Positions 1 through 5,556 of a DNA stretch of 5,556 nt are shown here, in pieces. Position numbers and translations under genes: made by a program. Origin of the DNA: Chloroflexota bacterium (GTDB lineage: Bacteria; Chloroflexota; UBA6077); assembly GCA_021845945.1 (NCBI GenBank), contig JAJZRD010000241.1, forward strand, positions 1 through 5,556, in the 5' to 3' direction. The stretch's first letter is position 1; each line of letters opens with the position of its first letter. The notes beneath the pieces were generated by a model that saw only the letters and a list, made by a program, of their open reading frames with translations, had not been told where the DNA came from and ran no database searches.

Positions 1-110
1 TGGGCGACACGGTGGGTGATCCCTTCAAGGATACGGCGGGCCCGTCGCTGCACGTGCTGGTGAAGCTGCTCAGCACCGTTACCCTGGTGCTGGCGCCGCT
101 GTTCATCTAA
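1..110 (+). CDS. hppA: Membrane-bound ion-translocating pyrophosphatase, C-terminal end (partial)
   Basis: The reading frame enters from the left edge (first full codon at base 3) and ends with TAA at 108-110, giving 35 residues. It begins [15 protein letters not shown], the strongly conserved motif in the last part of membrane pyrophosphatases. A hydrophobic helix then runs to the C-terminus ([20 protein letters not shown]). The family hydrolyses cytosolic pyrophosphate and uses the energy to pump protons and/or sodium ions across the membrane, and members usually have about 16 transmembrane helices. The [11 protein letters not shown] stretch belongs to the conserved acidic/lysine-rich hydrolytic region near the C-terminus. 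The fragment is too short to tell a proton pump from a sodium pump, or the potassium-dependent from the potassium-independent class. The gene converges on pepF and ends just before a hairpin terminator. Confidence 0.93.
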   Translation, partial: GDTVGDPFKDTAGPSLHVLVKLLSTVTLVLAPLFI

Positions 111-117
111 GCGAGAG

Positions 118-140
118 AAAGGGGGCGTAAGCCCCCTTTT
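118..140. terminator. Rho-independent terminator, probably bidirectional
   Basis: A perfect 6-bp stem GGGGGC/GCCCCC (121-126 and 131-136) closes a GTAA loop. It is preceded by AAA and followed by TTTT, so the A/T pairs can extend the stem. It starts 8 bases after the pyrophosphatase stop codon and has a T run on the plus strand. On the minus strand the hairpin is followed by TTTCTCTC, a weaker U-rich tract, so it could also end pepF transcripts. The position between two convergent genes fits this double role. The bidirectional role is inferred. Confidence 0.82.
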
Positions 141-151
141 AGACCCCATCG

Positions 152-186
152 GACGCAGGGGCAGGCATCACGCCTGCCCCTGCGTC
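152..186. repeat. Perfect 15-bp inverted repeat across the pepF stop codon
   Basis: The arms at 152-166 (GACGCAGGGGCAGGC) and 172-186 (GCCTGCCCCTGCGTC) are exact reverse complements separated by a 5-base loop (ATCAC). The loop contains the pepF stop codon (minus-strand TGA, 168-170), and the right arm encodes the last five pepF residues (TQGQA). Such a long GC-rich stem would form a stable 3'-end structure in pepF mRNA. No U run follows it directly on either strand. It may therefore act with the neighbouring hairpin at 118-140, or protect the message from 3' exonucleases, but it is not a textbook terminator by itself. Confidence 0.8.
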
Positions 187-1973
187 AGCTCTTCCATCTG
201 ATCCAGGGATGCCTTGAAGATGTCGAGTGCCTGCTGGACCGGCTCCGGCGTGGTCATGTCCACTCCGGCCTCCCTCAGAAGGTCGATGGAGTACTGGGAG
301 GAGCCGCTCTTGAGGAAGCGGAGGTAGCGCTGGAGCGCCGGCTCCCCCTCGGTCAGGATCTGATGGGCCAGGGCCGCGGCGGCGGAGATCCCCGTGGCGT
401 ACTGATAGACGTAGAAGGCCCAGTAGAAGTGGGGGATGCGGGACCACTCGATGGAGATCTCCTCGTCGGGCACCACCTCCGGCCCATAGTAGCGGCGGTT
501 CAGCTCCGCGTAGAGGGAGTTCAGATGGTCGGGGGTCAGCGCCTCCCCGCTTTCGGCTCGAGCATGCATGTCCAGCTCGAACTCGGCGAACATGGTCTGG
601 CGGAAGAGGGTGGTCCGGAAGCTCTCTAGCTGGTGGTTTACCAGGTAGGCCCGCAACCTCTTGTCGCTCGTCTGCTTCAGCAGATGGTCGGTAAGCAGTG
701 TCTCGTTGAGGGTGGAGGCCACCTCCGCCAGGAAGATGGTGTAGTCGCCGTAGACGTAGGGCTGGGTTCTGCGGGTAAAGTAGGAGTGCATGGAGTGGCC
801 CAGCTCGTGGGCCAGGGTGAAGACGTCGTGGAGGCGTCCCTGGTAGTTCAGCAGGATGAAGGGATTGGTGGTGTAGGAGCCCCCGCTGTAAGCCCCGCTG
901 GTCTTCCCCTCGTTCTCGTAGACGTCGATCCATCGGGAGTTGATGCCGCCCCTCAGGGCGCTCAGGTACTCGTCACCCATGGGCGCCAGGGCCGCCTCCA
1001 CCGTCCTGGTGGCCTCCTCGTAGGGGGTCTCCACCTGGATGTCCGGCACCATGGGGACGTACAGGTCGTAGTGGTGAAGCTCCTCCAGCCCCAATAGCCG
1101 CTTCCGCAGGGCCATGTAGCGGTGGAGTAGCGGAAGGTTCTGGTCGACGGTGCTGATCAGGTTGTGGTAGACCGCCGTCGGGATGTTGTTGGGACCCAGG
1201 GCCGCCTCCATGGCGGTCGGGTAGTTGCGGGCTCGGGAGTAGAAGATGTCCGAGCGCACGCTGCCGGCCAGGGAAGAGGCGAGGGTGTTGCGGTAGCTGT
1301 AGTAGGTGTGGTGCATCGCCTCGAAGGCGTCCTTGCGCACCCGGCGGTCCTGGCTCTCCCGCATCTGGACGTAGCGGGCGTGGCTCAGCTCCACGCTGAC
1401 TCCCCGTTCGTCGACGATGGTGGGGAACTTCATGTCGGCGTTGGTGAGCATGGTGTAGCTGTTGTCCGGGGTGCGGCTCACCTCCGTGGACTGCGCCAGC
1501 ACCACCTCTACCTCAGTGGATCGGACGTGGGGGCGCTGCCGCAGCAGCTCGTCCAGGTGGTGGCGGTACAGCCCCAGGCCGGGCTCCGTGGCCGGGAAGC
1601 TCCGCAGCTTCTCCTCGGGAATGGAGAGGATCTCGGGCACGATGAAGGCCCCGGCGCTGGAGAGCTCGGTGGCCAGCATCGTGGATCGGTCGGCCAGGGC
1701 CTGGTACCGGCTGCTGGTGTTGTCCTCGTCCTTGCGCATGCGAGCGTAGACCAGCAGCTGCTCCATCAGCTTGTTGGTCTCGTCCCGCAGCTCCAGGCAG
1801 CCCAGCAGCTGCCGCGCGGAATCGCCCATGGTGCCCCGGTAGGCCTCTAGCCGGGGGATGCGCTCCTTGACCGCCCGGAAATCGGTCTCCCAGAGGGCTT
1901 CGTCGGGGTAGAGCGTCTCCAGGTTCCAGGTGAACTGCTGAGGCTGCTCGTGCCTCTTGGGGAGCTTCTTCAT
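168..1973 (-). CDS. pepF: Oligoendopeptidase F (M3 family zinc metallopeptidase)
   Basis: This is a complete 601-residue protein, the normal length for oligoendopeptidase F, which cuts short peptides in the cytosol. The zinc site is HELGH at residues 389-393 (two zinc histidines and the catalytic glutamate). The third ligand is probably E417 in FLAEVAS, at the expected downstream distance. Other family hallmarks are YSGGSY (362-367) just before the active-site strand, the segment PFILLNYQGRLHDVFTLAHE, and the HFYWAFYVYQYATG helix (515-528), which carries the substrate-binding His/Tyr residues. The N-terminal half is the helical cap that limits entry to short peptides. No signal peptide or membrane segment is visible. 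The ATG at 1973 is supported by GAGGG (1982-1986) with an 8-base spacer. The gene stands alone on its strand and converges on the pyrophosphatase gene. Likely roles are peptide recycling or degradation of cleaved signal peptides; the physiological substrate is not shown by the sequence. Confidence 0.96.
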   Translation of the reverse strand: MKKLPKRHEQPQQFTWNLETLYPDEALWETDFRAVKERIPRLEAYRGTMGDSARQLLGCLELRDETNKLMEQLLVYARMRKDEDNTSSRYQALADRSTMLATELSSAGAFIVPEILSIPEEKLRSFPATEPGLGLYRHHLDELLRQRPHVRSTEVEVVLAQSTEVSRTPDNSYTMLTNADMKFPTIVDERGVSVELSHARYVQMRESQDRRVRKDAFEAMHHTYYSYRNTLASSLAGSVRSDIFYSRARNYPTAMEAALGPNNIPTAVYHNLISTVDQNLPLLHRYMALRKRLLGLEELHHYDLYVPMVPDIQVETPYEEATRTVEAALAPMGDEYLSALRGGINSRWIDVYENEGKTSGAYSGGSYTTNPFILLNYQGRLHDVFTLAHELGHSMHSYFTRRTQPYVYGDYTIFLAEVASTLNETLLTDHLLKQTSDKRLRAYLVNHQLESFRTTLFRQTMFAEFELDMHARAESGEALTPDHLNSLYAELNRRYYGPEVVPDEEISIEWSRIPHFYWAFYVYQYATGISAAAALAHQILTEGEPALQRYLRFLKSGSSQYSIDLLREAGVDMTTPEPVQQALDIFKASLDQMEELTQGQA

Positions 1974-2005
1974 CGGGAGAACCCTCGCTCAATCATTCTT
2001 GCGTT

Positions 2006-2028
2006 GCCCTTCATCCTAGCAGAAGGGC
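2006..2028 (-). promoter_or_regulatory. Possible pepF promoter -10 with overlapping 7-bp inverted repeat
   Basis: Upstream of pepF, GCCCTTC (2006-2012) and GAAGGGC (2022-2028) form a perfect 7-bp inverted repeat with a 9-base spacer. Inside the spacer, the minus strand reads TAGGAT (2013-2018). This is a fair -10 hexamer, about 40 bases before the pepF start codon. No good -35 box lies at the correct distance. The arrangement could be an operator over a promoter, or simply a hairpin in the leader. The inverted repeat is plain in the sequence; the promoter reading is weak inference. Confidence 0.25.
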
Positions 2029-2130
2029 CGGGTGGCAGGCCACTGTGAGAGCCCCCGCGCGGAAGGAGGCCGCGATCCCGTATACTGTATTAAACGGGTG
2101 TCTAGTGCTTCGCCACAGGGATTTCGAGAT

Positions 2131-2206
2131 GTAGGGCAGGGCGCTCTGCCCTGCCGCCGGCCTATCATCGCCACGCGGGCGGTGGGGGCACAGGGCCCCA
2201 CCCTAC
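2131..2206. repeat. Palindromic element with two internal hairpins (cloverleaf-like, REP/MITE-like)
   Basis: The ends match as inverted repeats: GTAGGG (2131-2136) and CCCTAC (2201-2206). Inside lie two further hairpins. The first has 8-bp arms GGCAGGGC/GCCCTGCC (2135-2142 and 2148-2155) with a 5-base loop. The second has 7-bp arms GGTGGGG/CCCCACC (2181-2187 and 2196-2202) with an 8-base loop. About 25 bases separate the two. The whole could fold as a three-way junction. No open frame of note crosses it. This layout is typical of short dispersed non-coding repeats scattered between genes in many high-GC bacteria, but with one copy in the window its repetitive nature is inferred. It ends about 30 bases before the first recognisable codons of the decayed peptidase. 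Confidence 0.6.
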
Positions 2207-2235
2207 GTATCAGAGCCAATGTGGCGATGTACTAG

Positions 2236-2812
2236 CAGCTTGCTTACCAGCAAGAATGTGCAGGAATCGATCCGCGGGCGCTGGCCCCCGATGAGCGGTT
2301 GGAGGAGCGGTTGTTCGCGCAGATGCGGCTGACGGGCGCCTCGGCCTGGAGCCAGCTCTACACCGAGATGACCAGCAGTCTTCTCTTACATATTCAACAC
2401 CCTCTTCCAGGACCACAAGGTCAACCTGGGGCTGGAAGGGGATTTCCAGTTCTACGACCTGCTGGCGCCGCTCCAGAAGGAGGAGCCCCGGTACGACTTC
2501 GACCAGGCCAGGACGACGGTGCTGGAGGCCTTCCGGCGCTTCCACCCCGCTATGAGGGAGGCTGCGGAGCGCTTCTTCACCAGCCAATGGATCGACGCCA
2601 CGCCCAGGCCGAGCAAGCGGGGCGGCCGAGACGGCCGTGCTCCCAGGCCGGCACCACAATCGTGTGGCGGATCCCGTTCGCTCTCTACCGCAAGTACCTG
2701 GAGGAGGGGGAGGCGTTCGTGCCGAAGTACCTGGATCTGCTGGCCAGCGGCGGGAGGGCGACCGGCTTGGATTATGCACTTCTTGCGGGAAGACGCGGCG
2801 AGGACTCAGTGA
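2236..2812 (+). pseudogene. Decayed M3-family oligoendopeptidase paralog, catalytic core deleted
   Basis: Three segments resemble the pepF/M3 oligoendopeptidase family but do not share one frame. Segment 1 (about 2263-2382, frame 1) includes LTGASAWSQLYTEMTSSL, resembling the N-terminal helical region. Segment 2 (2381-2626, frame 2) runs from SYIFNTLFQDHKV through FYDLLAPL to WIDATPRPSKRGG. It aligns with the intact pepF upstream: HYDLYVP, then a similar EA-rich helix, SRWIDVYENEGKTSGAYSGG. Segment 3 (about 2668-2754, frame 1) has ALYRKYLEEGEAFVPKYLDLLASGG, matching the family C-terminus (pepF: EGEPALQRYLRFLKSGSS). Missing are the N-terminus, a block between QDHKV and LGLEGDFQFYD, the whole HExxH region that should follow KRGG, and the extreme C-terminus. 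A full protein would need about 600 codons and only about 190 remain. No translation start is convincing. The remnant is more like the single-domain M3 oligoendopeptidases with PxRPGKRGGAF motifs than a recent copy of the neighbouring pepF, so it was probably a distinct paralog. Its downstream frame ends inside the exporter start codon. Confidence 0.8.
2800..2804 (+). promoter_or_regulatory. Ribosome binding site that sets the exporter start
   Basis: GAGGA at 2800-2804 lies 9 bases before the ATG at 2814 and 12 before the next in-frame ATG at 2817. This favours 2814 as the start. The same frame is open back to an upstream GTG at 2637, but that stretch overlaps peptidase-like sequence in other frames and looks unlike an exporter N-terminus. 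The start overlaps the TGA (2815-2817) that closes the final frame of the peptidase remnant, giving an ATGA arrangement. Confidence 0.6.
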
Positions 2813-2813
2813 G

Positions 2814-4796
2814 ATGATGCACAGCGGCAGTTGGTGGTCTTACATTCGATACGACGAGAAACAGGACAGGCCCAGCGTGAGCCGGGCCCTCCTGAAGCGG
2901 GTGGCGGCCTACGCCAGGCCTTACGGGCGGCCGATCGGGTTGATGCTGCTGACCATCGTCGGGATCGACGTGCTCACCCTGATCCCGCCCCTCCTGTACA
3001 GGGATCTGATCGACCACGCCCTGCCCACCCGCGACTTCGGGCGGCTGAACCTGCTGGCTCTGGGGATGATCGGGATACCGCTGCTCAGCGGTCTGATCGG
3101 GGTGGGCCAGCGCTATCTGAGCGCTCGCATCGGGGAGGGGATCATCTTCGACCTGCGCAGCGCCGTGTTCGAGCACATGCAGAGGATGTCGCTGCGCTTC
3201 TTCACCAACACCCGCACGGGAGAGTTGATGGCACGTCTCAACAACGACGTGGTGGGGGCGCAGCAGGCGGTGACCAGCACCAGCGTCAACATCATCTCCA
3301 ACGCCCTCTCGCTGGTCATGACCATGGCGGTGATGCTCTCCCTGGAGTGGCGGCTCACCCTGCTGTCGGTGGCGGTCCTTCCCTTCTTCATCCTGCCTGC
3401 CAGGCGGGTGGGGGTGATCCTGCGGCGGCTCACCCGGGACGGCATGAATATGAACGCCCAGATGAATGCCCTCATGAACGAGACCCTCAACGTGAGTGGG
3501 GCGTTGCTGGTGAAGATCTTCGGGCGGTCGGGGGACGAGAACGGGCGCTTCCGGGATCGCGCCGGGGCGGTGCGGGACATCGGCGTTCGCCAGGCGGTGG
3601 TCGGCCGCTGGTTCTTCATGGGACTCAGTCTGGCCAGCTCTATCGGCACGGCCGTGGTGTTCTGGCTGGGGGGCTGGCTGGTGCTGCAGGGGCAGTTCAC
3701 CGTGGGCACCATCGTGGCATTTGGGGCCTACCTGACGCAGCTTTACGGGCCCCTGACGGCCCTCACCAACGCGAGGGTGGAGTTCGCGACCTCCATGGTC
3801 AGCTTCGAGCGGGTCTTCGAGGTGCTGGACCTCCCCCGGGAGATCGCCGACAGGGCCGGCGCCCTTCAGTTGGAGGGGGTGAAGGGCCACGTTCAGTTCG
3901 ACCACGTCTCCTTCAGCTACCTGGAGGGGGAGGGAACGCCGGGGGTTTTCGGGCTCCAGGAGGTGGAGCGGTGGCGCTCGTCGTCGCCGACGCCGCTGAG
4001 CGGGCCTGCCCGGAGGCAGCCCAAGCCGGCAGCCGAGGGAGCGAACCCGCAGGTGGCCGGGGGCGACGGCCAGGAGGAGGCGACGCACCCCGCCGGCAGG
4101 GGGTGGGCGCTCCAGGAGGTGAGCTTTGAGATCAAGCCCGGGCAGCTGGCGGCGTTGGTGGGGCCCAGCGGGGCGGGCAAGACCACCATCACCTACCTGC
4201 TGCCGCGGCTGTACGATCCCACCGAGGGGCGCATCCTGATCGACGGCGTCGACATCCGGGACGCTTCCCTGGACTCCCTGGCCTCGCAGATCGGGATGGT
4301 CACCCAGGAGACCTACCTCTTCCACGATACCATCAGGGCCAACCTGCTGTACGCCAAGCCCGATGCCACGGACGGGGATCTGGAGGCCGCCTGCCGCGCG
4401 GCCAACATCCACGACTTCGTGGCGGGTTTGCCAGAGAGGTACGACACCATAGTGGGGGAGCGGGGCTACCGCCTCTCCGGCGGGGAGAAGCAGAGGATCG
4501 CCATCGCCCGGGTGATCCTGAAGGACCCCCGCATCTTGATCCTGGACGAGGCCACCTCCCACCTGGACTCTCAATCGGAGGCGCTGATCCAGGCGGCCCT
4601 GGAGCGGGTGATGGTGGCGCGCACCAGCCTGGTGATCGCCCACCGGCTGAGCACCATCCTGGCGGCCGACGTGATCCTGGTGATCGAGGATGGCCGTCTG
4701 GTGGAGCAGGGCACCCACCAGGAGCTGCTGGCCAAGGGCGGCCTCTACGCCAACCTCTACGAGACCCAGTTCCGGCAGCGAGCGGAGGAGCCGTAA
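2814..4796 (+). CDS. ABC exporter half-transporter (fused membrane and ATPase domains)
   Basis: This 660-residue protein has the type IV/B-family exporter layout. A membrane domain covers about residues 25-330, with hydrophobic helices near 40-62, 79-98, 158-178, 180-197, 264-290 and 297-315. An ATPase domain follows from about 355. ATPase motifs are the A-loop tyrosine Y369 (VSFSY), Walker A GPSGAGKTT (450-458), Q-loop Q498, signature LSGGEK (554-559), Walker B ILILDE (574-579) with catalytic E579, D-loop SHLD (582-585) and H-loop H610. All catalytic residues are present, so a homodimer would be active. No second half-transporter lies beside it, but a distant partner is possible. The transported compound (drug, lipid or peptide) cannot be read from the sequence. 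Oddly, about 52 extra residues, rich in Pro, Gly, Ala, Arg and Ser, sit between the A-loop and the strand LQEVSFEIKPG. The next gene is on the other strand. Confidence 0.95.
   Translation: MMHSGSWWSYIRYDEKQDRPSVSRALLKRVAAYARPYGRPIGLMLLTIVGIDVLTLIPPLLYRDLIDHALPTRDFGRLNLLALGMIGIPLLSGLIGVGQRYLSARIGEGIIFDLRSAVFEHMQRMSLRFFTNTRTGELMARLNNDVVGAQQAVTSTSVNIISNALSLVMTMAVMLSLEWRLTLLSVAVLPFFILPARRVGVILRRLTRDGMNMNAQMNALMNETLNVSGALLVKIFGRSGDENGRFRDRAGAVRDIGVRQAVVGRWFFMGLSLASSIGTAVVFWLGGWLVLQGQFTVGTIVAFGAYLTQLYGPLTALTNARVEFATSMVSFERVFEVLDLPREIADRAGALQLEGVKGHVQFDHVSFSYLEGEGTPGVFGLQEVERWRSSSPTPLSGPARRQPKPAAEGANPQVAGGDGQEEATHPAGRGWALQEVSFEIKPGQLAALVGPSGAGKTTITYLLPRLYDPTEGRILIDGVDIRDASLDSLASQIGMVTQETYLFHDTIRANLLYAKPDATDGDLEAACRAANIHDFVAGLPERYDTIVGERGYRLSGGEKQRIAIARVILKDPRILILDEATSHLDSQSEALIQAALERVMVARTSLVIAHRLSTILAADVILVIEDGRLVEQGTHQELLAKGGLYANLYETQFRQRAEEP
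3953..4121 (+). repeat. 13-bp direct repeats bounding an in-frame insert in the ABC ATPase domain
   Basis: GCTCCAGGAGGTG occurs at 3953-3965 and again at 4109-4121, exactly 156 bp (52 codons) apart and in the same reading frame, so LQEV appears twice (residues 381-384 and 433-436). Removing one repeat plus the DNA between joins FGLQEV to SFEIKPGQ and leaves a canonical ATPase domain start. The enclosed residues (ERWRSSSPTPLSGPARRQPK and onward) are low-complexity and probably a surface loop. The repeats may record an insertion or slippage event. Related exporters, as I recall, also carry a variable-length insert at this point, so the second LQEV may be coincidental. Confidence 0.6.
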
Positions 4797-4907
4797 ACCA
4801 GCTGGGTTTCGGCAGCATCATTGCTGTCTGCTGTTTGGCTTCTTCGCGCCCGAGGCAAGGCCCGAGATGAGGAGTGCCGTGGTCGCAACGACTGATGGAA
4901 TCTCGGC
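4797..4907. other. Convergent spacer between the exporter and pncB
   Basis: These 111 bp separate the stop codons of two convergent genes. One weak hairpin is visible, CAGCA/TGCTG (4813-4817 and 4822-4826) with a TCAT loop, followed a few bases later by only TTT. It is a poor terminator candidate. No strong GC stem with a T run is seen for either gene, in contrast to the clear terminator at the other convergent junction in this window. Confidence 0.5.
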
Positions 4908-5556
4908 CTACCCGATCAGCGATTCGCCGTTGCCGTTCTCGGGTATCTCCTCGCCCCCGTACCGCTCCATGGCCTTCTTTCGTAGAGCCTGCAGCCCGTC
5001 GCTGCGCTTCACCGGGTACGGCTTCTCGGCGATCAGGGCGTGGTGCTCCAGCGGCATCTGCTGGAGGTTGCGCTGGGCCAGCTCCCAGATCTCCGACAGG
5101 GGCGGAACCGCGCCGGGAAGGACCATCCCGTTGCGGATGACTGGCTTCAGGAGCCGGTTTCCGTTGGCCGGCTTCGGCTCGTTCTCCAGTTGGATGATAT
5201 CCCGCTCGAAGCGACCGATCCGGTACACCTCCTTCTTGCCGGGCCAGGTGCTCTTCTCTCCGGCCAGCTTGATCTTGGGCCGATCGGCCGATTCCTCGTC
5301 CTCGTACCACACCATCTTGTAGACGGCCCCCAGAGCGCCTCCCGGTGCCTTGTGCTTGATGGATCCCGCCCCGACCCCGATGCTGGTGCCGACCCCGAAG
5401 CCGTCGATGGGCGCGCCCTGGGCCACCAGCTCCGCTATGCGGAACTCGTCCAGGTCGCCGCTGACCAGCACCCGCACCTCGGGCATGCGGGCATCGTCCA
5501 GCACCTTCCGCACGTACTTGGAGCCCTCCAGCAGGTCGCCACTGTCGAGCCGCACT
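4908..5556 (-). CDS. pncB: Nicotinate phosphoribosyltransferase, C-terminal part (partial)
   Basis: The gene enters from the right edge on the minus strand and ends at TAG (4908-4910), giving 215 visible residues of a protein usually 400-500 long. The enzyme joins nicotinate to PRPP, with ATP hydrolysis, to make nicotinate mononucleotide in the Preiss-Handler route of NAD salvage, in the cytosol. Diagnostic segments are VRLDSGDL at the start of the visible part, VLVSGDLDEFRI (about 29-40) and DGFGVGTSIGVG (51-62), the glycine-rich loop that binds the PRPP/ribose phosphate. After these come KIKLAGEKSTWPGKKEVYR (94-112) and the C-terminal domain. The substrate-binding N-terminal half and the start codon lie outside the window. 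The last 15 or so residues (EEIPENGNGESLIG) are polar and probably disordered. Quinolinate or nicotinamide phosphoribosyltransferases are less likely, because the RLDSGDL and GFGVGT contexts match the nicotinate enzyme best. Confidence 0.94.
   Translation of the reverse strand, partial: VRLDSGDLLEGSKYVRKVLDDARMPEVRVLVSGDLDEFRIAELVAQGAPIDGFGVGTSIGVGAGSIKHKAPGGALGAVYKMVWYEDEESADRPKIKLAGEKSTWPGKKEVYRIGRFERDIIQLENEPKPANGNRLLKPVIRNGMVLPGAVPPLSEIWELAQRNLQQMPLEHHALIAEKPYPVKRSDGLQALRKKAMERYGGEEIPENGNGESLIG

Larger units (their letters stand above)
1974..2235. other. Non-coding spacer between pepF and the peptidase remnant
   Basis: This 262-bp spacer separates two divergent units. I see no protein-coding frame with family similarity and no tRNA. 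It contains the pepF ribosome binding site, the inverted repeat over a possible promoter, and the palindromic element, annotated separately. An AT-rich island at 2080-2096 (GTATACTGTATTAAAC) stands out from the GC-rich surroundings. It might be a promoter core for either direction, but no matching -35 box is evident. A small 6-bp hairpin, CTTGCT/AGCAAG (2239-2244 and 2249-2254), follows just beyond the spacer. Confidence 0.6.

Noticed and set aside
139..933. Open frame of about 264 codons on the minus strand overlapping pepF
   Set aside because: It is an out-of-frame shadow of pepF with Arg/Pro/Leu-rich low-complexity translation. The same applies to the plus-strand frames between 363 and 1850.
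2080..2096. AT-rich GTATACTGTATTAAAC as a strong promoter or operator
   Set aside because: TATACT resembles a -10 on the plus strand, but the position 17 bases upstream is CGCGGA-like rather than TTGACA. The minus-strand candidates have wrong spacing, so it is only mentioned as an AT-rich island.
2637..2813. N-terminal extension of the exporter from a GTG at 2637
   Set aside because: The extension overlaps peptidase remnant sequence, has no exporter similarity, and the ATG at 2814 has a better ribosome binding site and a family-like N-terminus.
2772..4718. Very long open frame on the minus strand opposite the exporter
   Set aside because: It is an antisense shadow of a high-GC gene. Its translation is rich in His, Gln, Pro, Arg and Gly with no recognisable domain, while the plus strand encodes a complete exporter with all its motifs.
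4813..4831. Terminator after the exporter
   Set aside because: The stem is only 5 bp with no adjacent T run, too weak to call as a feature.
4690..5322. Plus-strand open frames across the exporter end and pncB
   Set aside because: They lie antisense to pncB and in another frame of the exporter, with arginine- and serine-rich translations and no family resemblance.
1..5556. A novel defence, phage or mobile system
   Set aside because: No transposase, integrase, CRISPR array, toxin-antitoxin pair or phage gene is visible. The intact genes are housekeeping or transport genes with familiar families.

Overview
The window reads as ordinary chromosomal DNA of a high-GC bacterium. Every intact gene uses GC-rich codons, and genes lie on both strands with short spacers. 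The closest match I can recall for this gene style (the exporter N-terminus, a separate M3 oligoendopeptidase type, a palindromic GTAGGG...CCCTAC element, a membrane pyrophosphatase) is Chloroflexota. That is an impression from protein style and not a demonstrated placement.

Layout, left to right. Bases 1-110 hold the last 35 codons of a membrane proton/sodium-pumping pyrophosphatase (plus strand). It converges on an intact oligoendopeptidase F gene, pepF (minus strand, 168-1973). The gap between them carries a compact GC hairpin with flanking A and T runs, suited to stopping transcription from both sides, plus a perfect 15-bp inverted repeat that places the pepF stop codon in its loop. Bases 1974-2235 are non-coding. 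They hold the pepF ribosome binding site, a possible weak promoter with an inverted repeat, and a roughly 76-bp palindromic element that could fold as a cloverleaf. Bases 2236-2812 are the wreck of a second, different M3-family oligoendopeptidase. Three recognisable segments survive in two frames, and the HExxH catalytic core is gone. It runs directly into an intact ABC exporter half-transporter (plus strand, 2814-4796) that carries an unusual stretch of about 52 residues inside its nucleotide-binding domain. After a 111-bp spacer, the C-terminal 215 residues of nicotinate phosphoribosyltransferase (pncB) are encoded on the minus strand, and the gene runs off the right edge.

The intact genes do not form an obvious pathway: pyrophosphate-driven ion pumping, cytosolic peptide turnover, export of an unknown substrate, and NAD salvage. 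The exporter probably depended on a promoter upstream of, or within, the dead peptidase gene, because almost no space separates the two. I found no convincing new biological system. The items most worth a second look are the gutted peptidase paralog, the insertion in the exporter ATPase domain flanked by 13-bp direct repeats, and the palindromic element.
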